Part shown: positions 15,226 through 22,603 of the stretch, one piece after another
Position numbering within the stretch: position 1 is the stretch's first letter
Layout of the letters: every line of letters starts with the position of its first letter
Assembly (NCBI GenBank): GCA_002495735.1
Contig: DAGM01000043.1
Coordinates: 19,039 to 52,764, forward strand
Length of the DNA stretch: 33,726 nucleotides
Reading direction: 5' to 3'
Origin: Euryarchaeota archaeon UBA54
Lineage (GTDB): Archaea > Thermoplasmatota > Poseidoniia > Poseidoniales > Thalassarchaeaceae
Translations under genes and position numbers: made by a program
Notes under the pieces: model-generated
Databases searched by the model: none
Seen by the model: only the letters and a program-made list of their open reading frames with translations
Told to the model about the DNA's origin: nothing

Positions 15226-16173
15226 ATGGCGACCACCGACCTCATTGAGCACTTTCTACAGGCCACTGAGGCCGCTGCGGTAGCAGCTTCGGCTTGGAGA
15301 GGACTGGAGGACCGTAAGGCCGCAGACGGAGCAGCCGTAGAAGCCATGCGCACCGTCTTCGACAGCGTGCCCTTTGACGGGCGCGTGGCGATAGGCGAGG
15401 GCGAGCGCGATGATGCACCAATGCTTTGGATTGGCGAACCCCTAGGCTCGATGCAAGGTGTCACCGGGGCACCGACAATCGACATAGCCGTCGATCCTCT
15501 GGAGTGTACTAACCACGTCGCCCTCGACCTGCCCAATGCGATGGCAGTTCTCGCCGCAGCTCCTCGCGGTAATTTGCTGCACGCCCCCGACTGCTACATG
15601 GACAAGATAGCCGGTCCGGCCGCCCTCGCAGGCGAGGTTAGCCTTGAGGCCGACACTTCTTACAACATTGAGGCTGCCTGTACTGCTCTTGGAAAAACTC
15701 CTTCACAGCTCTGCGTGGTGGTGATGGACAGACCGCGACACGAACAACTGATACGCGAGCTGAAGCAACACAAAGTCAACATCATCCTCATTGGCGACGG
15801 TGACATTACCGCGGCTCTGAACGCCGCCGACCCCGATTCGGATATTGACATGCTGATGGGGATAGGGGCAGCACCCGAGGGAGTAATCACGGCGACTGCC
15901 CTCAGGGGGCTGAAGGCTCCCTTTGAAGGCCGACTCGTGTTCAAAAACGAAGGCCATCGTGAGCGCGCTGAGAGTATGATCGAGGGCGATGTGGACAGGA
16001 TCTGGAGTCGCGATGAGTTGTGCTCGTCGGACGATTCAGTATTCATCGGCTCTGGGGTCTGCCCAGGGCGGACCCGCGGAGTCGAGGAAACCGATGACGG
16101 AAGGTACTCAGTTCACTCAGAAGTGATTGATGTCAAATCTGGCGCGCATTACTTCGTGTCCTCGGTGCGATGA
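15226..16173 (+). CDS. glpX: Class II fructose-1,6-bisphosphatase (GlpX-like)
   Basis: GlpX hydrolyses fructose-1,6-bisphosphate in gluconeogenesis. From ATG 15226 the protein has 315 residues and starts like the family (TEAAAVAASAWRG). An ATG at 15202 directly after the moaC stop is an alternative. Strong GlpX segments: KAADGAAVEAMR, IGEGERDDAPML, IDIAVDPLECTN, HAPDCYMDKIAGP, GDGDITAAL and GIGAAPEGVITATALRGL. The metal-binding motif of this superfamily is normally DPxEGT; here the Gly is Cys (codon TGT at 15505-15507), a one-base change from GGT. It may be a natural variant or a sequence error. The aldolase follows directly, so the two catalyse consecutive gluconeogenic steps. Confidence 0.93.
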   Translation: MATTDLIEHFLQATEAAAVAASAWRGLEDRKAADGAAVEAMRTVFDSVPFDGRVAIGEGERDDAPMLWIGEPLGSMQGVTGAPTIDIAVDPLECTNHVALDLPNAMAVLAAAPRGNLLHAPDCYMDKIAGPAALAGEVSLEADTSYNIEAACTALGKTPSQLCVVVMDRPRHEQLIRELKQHKVNIILIGDGDITAALNAADPDSDIDMLMGIGAAPEGVITATALRGLKAPFEGRLVFKNEGHRERAESMIEGDVDRIWSRDELCSSDDSVFIGSGVCPGRTRGVEETDDGRYSVHSEVIDVKSGAHYFVSSVR

Positions 16174-16214
16174 GTTCTTCTCCTACTGCTCGCACGTGCT
16201 CACGAGGTTATTGG

Positions 16215-17234
16215 ATGGACATTGAACTCCTTGAGAAGACCGCAAGCGAACTGGTGGCTCCGGGCAAGGGAATACTCGCCGCCGATGAGAGCAACGGGAC
16301 GATGTCGAAGCGCTTGGCTGCTGCTGGAGTCGAACCCTCGTCTGAGTCTCGGCGCTTGTACCGAGCAAACCTGTTTGATACAGCAGGATACGAATCCGCT
16401 GTCGGAGGCGTCATATTGTTCGATGAGACAATCAGACAGAACATGGACGACGGCTCTCTCATAGCTGACGCGCTGAGTTCCAGAGGAATCCACCCAGGAA
16501 TCAAGGTCGACACAGGGGCAAAGGACCTCGCCAATCACCCGGGTGAGAAAATTACAGAGGGTCTCGATGGACTCAGGGAGCGCTGCATCGAGTATTTCGA
16601 GATGGGCGCGCGTTTCGCCAAATGGCGAGCTGTCATTCGTATATCTGAGGGGATTCCTAGTCCTGCCTGCATATCGACCAACGCACACGCGCTGGCCCGA
16701 TACGCTGCAATCTGCCAGGAGCAGGGGCTGGTCCCCATCATCGAGCCAGAGGTACTGATGGATGGCTCCCATGACGCGCAGCGCTGCTATGACGTCACAG
16801 CCGAGATTCTCGATGCGACCTTCGCTGCCTGTGCTGAGCAGAGTATACACATCCCGGGAGCATTGCTCAAACCTAACATGATCATCGCTGGCAACGATTG
16901 TCCCAACCAGATCCCGAGGGAAGAAGTGGCTAGGATGACAATTGACTGTCTGAGCAATCACGTCCCGCAAGACCTGCCGGGCATAGTCTTCCTCTCAGGA
17001 GGCCAGTCTGACGAGGATGCGACAGCCCACCTCAATCTGATGAACCAGATGAATGTCGAGCACCCTTGGCAACTTTCCTACTCCTACGGCCGGGCACTGC
17101 AGGCACACGCCCTCACAACTTGGGCCAAAGGAGGTTCCGAGTCTGCAGCCGCCAGCCAGCGGATGTTCGCTCATCGGGCCGGCATGAACAGCCTAGCTCG
17201 AAGCGGTGACTGGGGATCCGACTTAGAGGTCTAA
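16215..17234 (+). CDS. Class I fructose-bisphosphate aldolase (classical, eukaryote-like type)
   Basis: This enzyme interconverts fructose-1,6-bisphosphate with DHAP and glyceraldehyde-3-phosphate through a Schiff base. The 339-residue protein aligns by eye along its full length with animal/plant-type aldolases: GKGILAADESNGTMSKRL, GVILFDETI, GIKVDTG, GARFAKWRAVIRI, GLVPIIEPEVL, the Schiff-base Lys in GALLKPNM, FLSGGQSDEDA and SYGRALQA. The C-terminus lacks the animal terminal Tyr. ATG 16215 is preceded by GAGGT seven bases away; an upstream ATG at 16170 overlaps glpX by four bases but adds non-homologous residues. Most archaea use a DhnA-type aldolase or bifunctional FBP aldolase/phosphatase instead, so horizontal acquisition is likely. 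Confidence 0.94.
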   Translation: MDIELLEKTASELVAPGKGILAADESNGTMSKRLAAAGVEPSSESRRLYRANLFDTAGYESAVGGVILFDETIRQNMDDGSLIADALSSRGIHPGIKVDTGAKDLANHPGEKITEGLDGLRERCIEYFEMGARFAKWRAVIRISEGIPSPACISTNAHALARYAAICQEQGLVPIIEPEVLMDGSHDAQRCYDVTAEILDATFAACAEQSIHIPGALLKPNMIIAGNDCPNQIPREEVARMTIDCLSNHVPQDLPGIVFLSGGQSDEDATAHLNLMNQMNVEHPWQLSYSYGRALQAHALTTWAKGGSESAAASQRMFAHRAGMNSLARSGDWGSDLEV

Positions 17235-17486
17235 TCAGATTTCGTCCAAGGCCCCAGGTCTCAGTTGCCAGACGCAGATTTCGTAGCGACCGGAGAGGGC
17301 ACCGCCACGCTTTGTCGTTGCGACCTTCATGATGTCCTTGTCTTTGGACAGGACGTTCCCCAGTTGCTGGGGAGTAGTCCCATGACGCATGGTGGAGTTC
17401 ACGTGTTCAAGAATTTCTGTCGTGTTGGCTTCTCCTCTGTCATCCAAGAATTTTTTTATTTTCTGTCGTAGTCTGGTTGTCCTCAT
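17235..17486 (-). CDS. Small winged-helix-like protein A
   Basis: This 83-residue basic protein has a helix-turn-helix-like N-terminal half (LRQKIKKFLDDRGEANTTEILEHV as the first helices, TPQQLGNVLSKDKDI as recognition-helix region) and a wing-like end (VATTKRGGALSGRYEICVWQL). A perfect Shine-Dalgarno AGGAGG lies six bases before ATG 17486 and overlaps the end of the upstream gene. Its partner, protein B, starts upstream on the same strand, with a 10-nt gap between them. The two share layout: N-terminal helices, then D-x-x-I followed by a basic strand. It is likely a DNA-binding regulator; the target may be the adjacent divergent promoter region. The stop abuts that of the convergent aldolase (TAATCA junction). 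Confidence 0.75.
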   Translation of the reverse strand: MRTTRLRQKIKKFLDDRGEANTTEILEHVNSTMRHGTTPQQLGNVLSKDKDIMKVATTKRGGALSGRYEICVWQLRPGALDEI

Positions 17487-17496
17487 CTAAATCCTC

Positions 17497-17763
17497 CTAT
17501 TTGTTGTCGGGCTTAGCACGCTCATGGTGCTGCACCCACTCCTCGGTCGCCCATTCCGAGAGTGGGGGGGTACTGCCGGCCATTCCGCTCTTGCGAACCG
17601 TTCCGATGCGGACGATACTCGTGTCTGTCTCCATCAGTGATGCTAGATCCAAGCTTCCAGAGTAGCCTTTCTGACCACTCAGCCAGGTTGCAATCTCAGC
17701 ACTGTTCCTAGGCTGCTCAGAGATGTATTTGCGAATGATAAGTCGGATTTTTTCCGCTTCCAT
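17497..17763 (-). CDS. Small winged-helix-like protein B
   Basis: This 88-residue protein is a probable distant paralogue of protein A: KIRLIIRKYISEQPRNSAEIATWL forms the first two helices, SLDLASLMETDTSIVRIGTVRKSG the recognition helix and wing. It then ends in an acidic/aromatic helix (WATEEWVQHHERAKPDNK) rather than the ICVWQL strand of protein A. GAGGGAG lies four bases before ATG 17763. A TATA-like GGTTATATC sits 66-74 nt upstream of the ATG, implying a leader of about 40 nt. It is the first gene of the two-gene unit and is divergent from the 873-residue winged-helix protein across a 254-nt region with inverted repeats. No specific family is recognised. Confidence 0.72.
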   Translation of the reverse strand: MEAEKIRLIIRKYISEQPRNSAEIATWLSGQKGYSGSLDLASLMETDTSIVRIGTVRKSGMAGSTPPLSEWATEEWVQHHERAKPDNK

Positions 17764-17828
17764 TTGTCTCCCTCAAGCATACTCTCGGACCCGGCAGTCG
17801 GCCCGATGCGCATAGGATAGCGGGCGCT

Positions 17829-17837
17829 GATATAACC
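17829..17837 (-). promoter_or_regulatory. TATA-like box of the small winged-helix operon
   Basis: GGTTATATC on the minus strand lies 66-74 nt before ATG 17763. Transcription would start about 40 nt before the start codon, leaving room for the GAGGGAG ribosome site. One TTCGTTACA repeat lies about 23 nt upstream of the box. Confidence 0.4.
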
Positions 17838-17859
17838 GTTCTGCACGAAATCACACCTT

Positions 17860-17966
17860 TTCGTTACAAATAGTTGCTAGAAATGAGGGCGTTTTCAGGT
17901 TTGAACCAAGTGTGGAAATGAAACTGATATATTCTCCATAGGAAATATGTAATCAAATGTAACGAA
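17860..17966. promoter_or_regulatory. Inverted 9-bp TTCGTTACA/TGTAACGAA pair in the divergent promoter region
   Basis: TTCGTTACA at 17860-17868 and its exact reverse complement TGTAACGAA at 17958-17966 flank the AT-rich centre of the 254-nt intergenic region. Each copy lies near one of the two outward promoters and each is followed closely by an AGTTGC/GCAAC-type element. They are candidate operator half-sites for a regulator encoded by this locus. Confidence 0.45.
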
Positions 17967-17971
17967 GCAAC

Positions 17972-17982
17972 ATAATTTAATA
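17972..17982 (+). promoter_or_regulatory. TATA-like box of the 873-residue winged-helix gene
   Basis: ATAATTTAATA lies about 40 nt before the GTG start. Transcription would begin about 15 nt upstream of the start codon, just before or within the GGGAGGTGG ribosome site. The box partly overlaps the left arm of the AATACATC inverted repeat, so a bound repressor could block it. Confidence 0.45.
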
Positions 17983-18005
17983 CATCAACGTTAGTAAGAT
18001 GTATT
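17979..18005. promoter_or_regulatory. Perfect 8-bp inverted repeat AATACATC/GATGTATT at the predicted promoter
   Basis: AATACATC (17979-17986) and GATGTATT (17998-18005) are exact reverse complements around an 11-nt spacer containing AACGTT. The element covers the region from the TATA-like box to the expected transcription start. That is the classic place for an autoregulatory operator. Confidence 0.45.
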
Positions 18006-18017
18006 GGGAGGTGGCGA

Positions 18018-20639
18018 GTGGTGTCAAATGAATTCTCTGAGCCACTGAAACCCGATTATTCGAACAGTGCTTGGAAAATCAGGAGTAAGCATCGCAGGAG
18101 ACTCCTTGACCGGCTAACTGAGGGCGGTGCCACCGTCAGTGTGTTGGCTAGGGATGTTGAACTCAGGGTTCCGCATGCATCAGCAGAGATAAAACGATTG
18201 AGAAACGATGGACTGGTCTCCAGTGACCTATCTGCTGGTAGCCGTGGAGCTAGGATTCATCTGACCGAATTAGGTTGGGAGTCAGTGAGTGCTGACGAGT
18301 GGGCCAGAGCATCCGAAGCCTCTCCCTTGCCCGAAGACTCCAGCATGTGCTGCCTGCTGTTTCGCGATGGCCCGAACCTCTTGCTTGGAGTTATGGAGCC
18401 TTGCAACTCTCCCTTGCTATTGATTCCGGATCGCCCCCCCGTCGCGATTCCGGGCAATCCTGGTTCCACTGGAAGCGATGGGGTTCTCTGGAGCTGGGCG
18501 GCACTCAGGGAGAGAGATCCCCGGTGGTTCGACCTCTCGTCAATGGAGCCCAAGCCAAGCCCTCCGCCTCCTTCCGATCCGGAGAACATAGCGGCTTACT
18601 CAGGACAGCGCACTGTCGTCGGGATAATCCGCGCTAGGCTGCTCGACGCCGAGAGACCAATCGCCATAGCGCCGGGTCAGTGGTTCGGGTCTCCGGACTT
18701 CCGGCCCGCGCCCCCGTTGCCTGAGGGCGACTATCATCGGGGGCCGTGGGTACTTGGTGCGTGCCACGAGATGTCGCCGGAGATTAGGCCGAAGGAGCCA
18801 GTGGTTGCTGTGATGGAAGACAGGCTCCCTCGCTCCATGTTGCTCAGGACAGTGAGGAATAACTCTCTGGTCATCGCGGATATCGGAGGACTGGACACCA
18901 ATGGTGACCCGTATCCATTGGCAGCCCTTGATCCATGGATCGAGAAGGCCCACCCGCGTCTGAGCGACGCTGAGAGGAAACGGAGACTAGGTGCCCTGAA
19001 GGACAGGGTCAGCAAGACGAGAAAGGTCAGGACCGAAGATTCCACATGGCGTCGATTCAGACAGGATTGGGGTGAATCGGTGTTCACCGAGGAAGGCGAT
19101 TCAATCAGGATCCTTGACCTAAGGGGGCTGGGTGGCACTGCGGCCGAGGCATTAGTGAGGTGGGCAATCAATGACGACGGCAAACTCCCGCTGACTATCG
19201 AAGTCGGAGTTGATATGCCCGATGAACTAATCTCTTCAATCGCTTCTCATTCCAATCTCCGAATGGCTCTCCTCGAGGGCGAAGTAGCCGCGTTCTCCAG
19301 CTTCGACATACTGGATGCCGACCCCCTGAGGCCGCTGCCTTGGCTGCGCCTGACAACTAGGGGAGGGAGGATACTGCCAATGCGACTGGCCGATCCAGCT
19401 CAGGTCCCTGAGTTTTCAGACTCCGATGAATCGGCCGTACTAGAGTGGGAATCCCTAGGCATCAACATCGACTTGGCTGAGGATCTCAAAGAGGGTCACC
19501 TCTCAGTCATCAATTCAGCTGTAGTTCAATATCCCACAGGCAATGAGGAGTGGGCCAACCAAATGGAAGCTAGATACCCAATTGCAGCTTGGATAGCATC
19601 TCCCGCCAGGACTAGATGGCCACGCTGGCAGAGACTCAGGAAACGACTCAGTCCGGAGTGGCTAGCACTCATGAATCTGGACGACCTCCCGCTGGAGAGG
19701 CTGTCAGAGGTTGCCGACGAGGCACCCGACTCGGTCTTGGAAGAATTCTCCAAGAAGATTACCAACAGACTCAGACAGGATTCCGATGCAGCACTCAGAA
19801 CGAGACCAGCGACGGATCCGAAGCAAGCAACCCGTGGAGCCGCTTGGGTAGCAGCCCAACTGCTGTCAAACGCCCCCTGGCTACCGGAGCACATGCACTC
19901 GGACTTGCTCCATTGGGCACTGGAGGCATGGCTCTCCGAGCCTCCAAGTAATTCGATGCCTGCACTGCAGGGAGTCGCGTGGCTTTATTCTCAGGCCCAC
20001 AGCAATGAATCCAATTTCAGACCAATACTTGAGGGGATTCGGAGCAAAGGAAAGGAATCTCCTTCTGGCCATGACCTGCACACGTGGGCCAGCCTGGCAG
20101 ACATGATGCTGGACGACTCGAAGATTAATCTCGATGAATTGGAGAGGATATTGGAACTACCTCCCGGCTGGTGGGCACCGATTTCCGTCAAGATCCTCTC
20201 TGGGTTATTGGATGAGGAGGATTCTACAGATTGGGCCGTCGCCAACACCGTCCCCTGGTGTGCGGCAGTGCTGCGTCCGATGGGCGATCGCTGTCAGGCA
20301 CCCGGACTCCGTTCCTACGAGCATCCCGGATGCGACTCAGAACTGTACTCTCGCCTCTCTCGGAGGTTGAGGGGCAGGCGTGAACGTCAGGGCATGCCCG
20401 ATACCGCTGAATCACTGCTGGATTTACTCGACGCCCTAGGCGCGGTGAATGGTGGCAAATCTCCTTCACCGGGAAAGACCCATCCTCTATCGGGGTGGCT
20501 CGCCCAGCCGTTGGATAAATGGCCGGAGTTCTCTTCGTCCGAGATCATGGACGGCGATGTTCACATCGCCGAGAGACTGCTCATGAGGAGCTCAGGGTAT
20601 CATCCAAAAATCGTCCCTTCAACCTCGATTTCGGGTTGA
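18018..20639 (+). CDS. Unknown 873-residue protein with N-terminal winged helix
   Basis: I do not recognise the whole protein. Residues about 22-95 form a MarR/ArsR-like winged helix: RRRLLDRLTEGGATVSVLA, then ELRVPHASAEIKRLRNDGLV (recognition helix) and RGARIHLTELGWESV (wing). The middle (about 100-520) is mixed alpha/beta with Pro-rich linkers (KPSPPPPSDPEN); it includes MCCLLFRDGPNLLLGVMEP and SIRILDLRGLGGTAAEALVRW. The last 350 residues look helical and Trp-rich, possibly helical repeats. There is no membrane segment. Starts are GTG 18018 or GTG 18021, behind a strong GGAGGTG; 18021 has the better spacing (7 nt). It is transcribed alone, with a large gap after it. A DNA-binding sensor or scaffold is the most I can infer. 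Confidence 0.85.
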   Translation: MVSNEFSEPLKPDYSNSAWKIRSKHRRRLLDRLTEGGATVSVLARDVELRVPHASAEIKRLRNDGLVSSDLSAGSRGARIHLTELGWESVSADEWARASEASPLPEDSSMCCLLFRDGPNLLLGVMEPCNSPLLLIPDRPPVAIPGNPGSTGSDGVLWSWAALRERDPRWFDLSSMEPKPSPPPPSDPENIAAYSGQRTVVGIIRARLLDAERPIAIAPGQWFGSPDFRPAPPLPEGDYHRGPWVLGACHEMSPEIRPKEPVVAVMEDRLPRSMLLRTVRNNSLVIADIGGLDTNGDPYPLAALDPWIEKAHPRLSDAERKRRLGALKDRVSKTRKVRTEDSTWRRFRQDWGESVFTEEGDSIRILDLRGLGGTAAEALVRWAINDDGKLPLTIEVGVDMPDELISSIASHSNLRMALLEGEVAAFSSFDILDADPLRPLPWLRLTTRGGRILPMRLADPAQVPEFSDSDESAVLEWESLGINIDLAEDLKEGHLSVINSAVVQYPTGNEEWANQMEARYPIAAWIASPARTRWPRWQRLRKRLSPEWLALMNLDDLPLERLSEVADEAPDSVLEEFSKKITNRLRQDSDAALRTRPATDPKQATRGAAWVAAQLLSNAPWLPEHMHSDLLHWALEAWLSEPPSNSMPALQGVAWLYSQAHSNESNFRPILEGIRSKGKESPSGHDLHTWASLADMMLDDSKINLDELERILELPPGWWAPISVKILSGLLDEEDSTDWAVANTVPWCAAVLRPMGDRCQAPGLRSYEHPGCDSELYSRLSRRLRGRRERQGMPDTAESLLDLLDALGAVNGGKSPSPGKTHPLSGWLAQPLDKWPEFSSSEIMDGDVHIAERLLMRSSGYHPKIVPSTSISG

Positions 20640-20997
20640 AAACTAGTTAATTTCTGACCGAGGGGTTCTTGACCACCCCCCATGGCCGATGTTTGCCCGA
20701 GCTGCAACACCGTGGCGACGAAGCCCCCCGCTGGAGGAATAGTATGAATCACGGTACCAAGTTCGGGTCACCACTTGCCGAAGACCAGTGTGACCAGCTG
20801 CAACGGAATGATCACTGGAGCAAATCAAGTGGCCGGATTGTGTTAGGTCCCCCGATGACCGAAAGGAATGACTCAAGGGACTACCCCACAGTTCGACAGA
20901 CGTCCCGGGGTGGGTCAGGCGCCCGAGCTTTGCTGTGAAGGATCGCCGTTACGCCCCGGGGCACACACTCCATTTGTCCAAAAAAGGCGGGAATCTG
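20640..20997 (+). other. 358-nt intergenic region with overlapping stem-loops; no confident gene
   Basis: No convincing protein gene is seen. A 21-codon frame at 20682 (MADVCPSCNT...) ends at TGA. The region is GC-rich and full of potential stems: GGGGT/ACCCC just after the 873-residue gene stop (terminator-like), GGTCA/TGACC plus CAC/GTG at 20766-20795, CCAGTG/CACTGG at 20785-20818 which competes with it, and GGGAC/GTCCC (20877-20906), which competes with CTACCCC/GGGGTGG (20881-20913). It could be a non-coding RNA or a structured leader of the CoaD fusion gene. It shows no RNase P or SRP RNA signature that I can recognise. Confidence 0.4.
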
Positions 20998-22014
20998 ATG
21001 CATGACATCGGCCTAATCGGCGGCACCTTTGACCGCTTCCATGCCGGACACCTATCGCTGATGGAAGCTGGCCTGTCCGAGTGCTCCTTCATTGAGGTCT
21101 GGCTCACCGCAGATCGCCTTGCTCACTCGAAGGACTCGCGGGTGAATTCATGGGATACAAGGGCTCAGGAGATGGAGGAGGCGTTGGGGGACGATGCTGG
21201 CAGAGTTAGATTTCATACTCTCGAAGATAACCACGGACCCGCACCGGCGCATGCTGATGCCACAGCGATTATCTGCACCGGCGAGACTCGCGCTGAGTGC
21301 GAGGAGATTAACCGACTAAGAGAAGGCAGCGACCTGTCACCGCTACACATCATCAGCGTAGGACACGTACTCGCATGGGACGACGAGCCGATATCCAGCT
21401 CTAGAATCAGAGCAGGGGAGATCGACCGTAATGGAAAGCCATGGATTCCAAACTCGATTAGGGCGGGCAGGATGGTCTTGACATCTCAGGTCGAAACAGA
21501 GCTCAAGGAACCCTTCGGTCAGTTGGTTTCTGGTCCGGAAGACAATCCCTCCGTTGCAATGACAGAAGTCCTCACCCATGTCGAAGGGGGGTCGGGGCCG
21601 GTCATCGCTGTTGGCGATGTGACAGTCCGCACTCTGCAGGACCTCAATCGGCCAGCTGACATCGCCCTCATCGATGGACTCACTAGGAGGGAGCCCTGGG
21701 AGGGCGCAGACGGAATCGATTCGTCGCTGTATGACAGGACCCTGCAGTGTTCCAGCCCTGCTGGTTCCTTGACGCCTTCGCTGCTGGAGGCCTGTGAGCA
21801 GGCAATGAAATCCTGGAAGGAAGGGCGGTTAACTCATTTAATTCAAGTCGAAGGTGAGGAAGATCTAGCCCCGCTTATCTTGCATCCACTGGCCCCCTTG
21901 GGTGCTGTTGTGCTATATGGCCAACCAGAGAAAGGAGTCGTAATCAGATGGTGCGGAGAGGACGCCAAACAGCGTTGCCGCAGACTGCTCAGAGAATTCA
22001 TTCCCGCCGAATAA
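20998..22014 (+). CDS. coaD: Bifunctional CoA enzyme: phosphopantetheine adenylyltransferase fused to GTP-dependent dephospho-CoA kinase
   Basis: Two domains in one 338-residue chain carry out the last two steps of CoA synthesis. Residues 1-150 are an archaeal-type PPAT: GGTFDRFHAGHLSLME with the HxGH nucleotidyltransferase motif, ICTGETRAECEEIN, and ISSSRIRAGEID (S-x-S-x-R-type motif). Residues about 170-338 are the DUF359 family, shown in Thermococcus to be a GTP-dependent dephospho-CoA kinase: VIAVGDVTVRTLQDLNRPADIALIDGLTRR, then VEGEEDLAPLILHPLAPLGAVVLYGQPEKGVVI. ATG 20998 has GGCGGG about eight bases before it; the frame is open to a GTG at 20935. The logic is like animal COASY, but with an unrelated kinase. 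It ends abutting the stop of the convergent membrane protein. Confidence 0.93.
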   Translation: MHDIGLIGGTFDRFHAGHLSLMEAGLSECSFIEVWLTADRLAHSKDSRVNSWDTRAQEMEEALGDDAGRVRFHTLEDNHGPAPAHADATAIICTGETRAECEEINRLREGSDLSPLHIISVGHVLAWDDEPISSSRIRAGEIDRNGKPWIPNSIRAGRMVLTSQVETELKEPFGQLVSGPEDNPSVAMTEVLTHVEGGSGPVIAVGDVTVRTLQDLNRPADIALIDGLTRREPWEGADGIDSSLYDRTLQCSSPAGSLTPSLLEACEQAMKSWKEGRLTHLIQVEGEEDLAPLILHPLAPLGAVVLYGQPEKGVVIRWCGEDAKQRCRRLLREFIPAE

Positions 22015-22548
22015 TCAGGACTCGGAATCAGCCATCGTGTGGATAGCGAAGCCGAAACTCACCATCACGATCATTACAGCGTAAACCCCTGGATCGACCC
22101 AGGTCGTGTTCATCAAGCTCCAATAGAGGTAGAATCCAACACCGAGGGCGATGAGCCAACTTGCGATGGTGCGGTTGAAGCCTCCGTCAGGGGAGAACAG
22201 ACTGGATGCAATTGCCCCTTGGGGGATGCCATTGACCCAAGCCGAGAAGCCACCTTCTACAGCCTTGCCCATTCCCATGGCACCTAGGCCTAGGAGGACT
22301 ACACCTATCAGTCCGAAGACGATGTCATCTGCGACCACTTCAAATCCGCCATGGGCAATGTTCGAAGTAGCGCTGTCACCAGTGATGAATCCGATCCACA
22401 GAACCTTGAATCCTGATGAGTAGGCCCCGGAGAAGAGGTTCACTGCAGTCAGTAATAGCACCCAGGCACCAAGCAAGACGGCGGCGCTGGACGCAGTGCT
22501 ACTGGGTTTGGTCAGGGCACTGCCCCACTCGGATTCTTGCAGGGACAT
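22015..22548 (-). CDS. Four-helix membrane protein downstream of cdc6
   Basis: This 177-residue protein (from ATG 22548) has about four hydrophobic helices: AAVLLGAWVLLLTAVNLFSG, IVFGLIGVVLLGLGAMGMG, SWLIALGVGFYLYWSLMN and VYAVMIVMVSFGFAIHTM. The N-terminus is a Ser/Thr-rich cytoplasmic segment. I do not recognise a family and see no catalytic motif. The frame is open to 22650, inside cdc6, but ATG 22548 avoids this overlap and begins 55 nt after the cdc6 stop, so co-transcription with cdc6 is likely. Function unknown. Its stop abuts the stop of the convergent CoaD fusion gene with no intervening base. Confidence 0.78.
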   Translation of the reverse strand: MSLQESEWGSALTKPSSTASSAAVLLGAWVLLLTAVNLFSGAYSSGFKVLWIGFITGDSATSNIAHGGFEVVADDIVFGLIGVVLLGLGAMGMGKAVEGGFSAWVNGIPQGAIASSLFSPDGGFNRTIASWLIALGVGFYLYWSLMNTTWVDPGVYAVMIVMVSFGFAIHTMADSES

Positions 22549-22603
22549 CGAGCCGGCGACCTTGACCTTCGATTTAACGATTGTCTGAGGGAAGGACAGC
22601 CTC

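Noticed and set aside
16200..16970. 256-codon antisense open frame under the aldolase gene
   Set aside because: The sense strand is a full-length, motif-complete aldolase. The antisense frame is a codon-bias shadow with no recognisable domain.
20682..20747. Short frame MADVCPSCNT with a CxxC, followed by TGA
   Set aside because: Only 21 codons. Reading through the TGA gives no convincing zinc ribbon or selenoprotein, and no SECIS-like element was seen.
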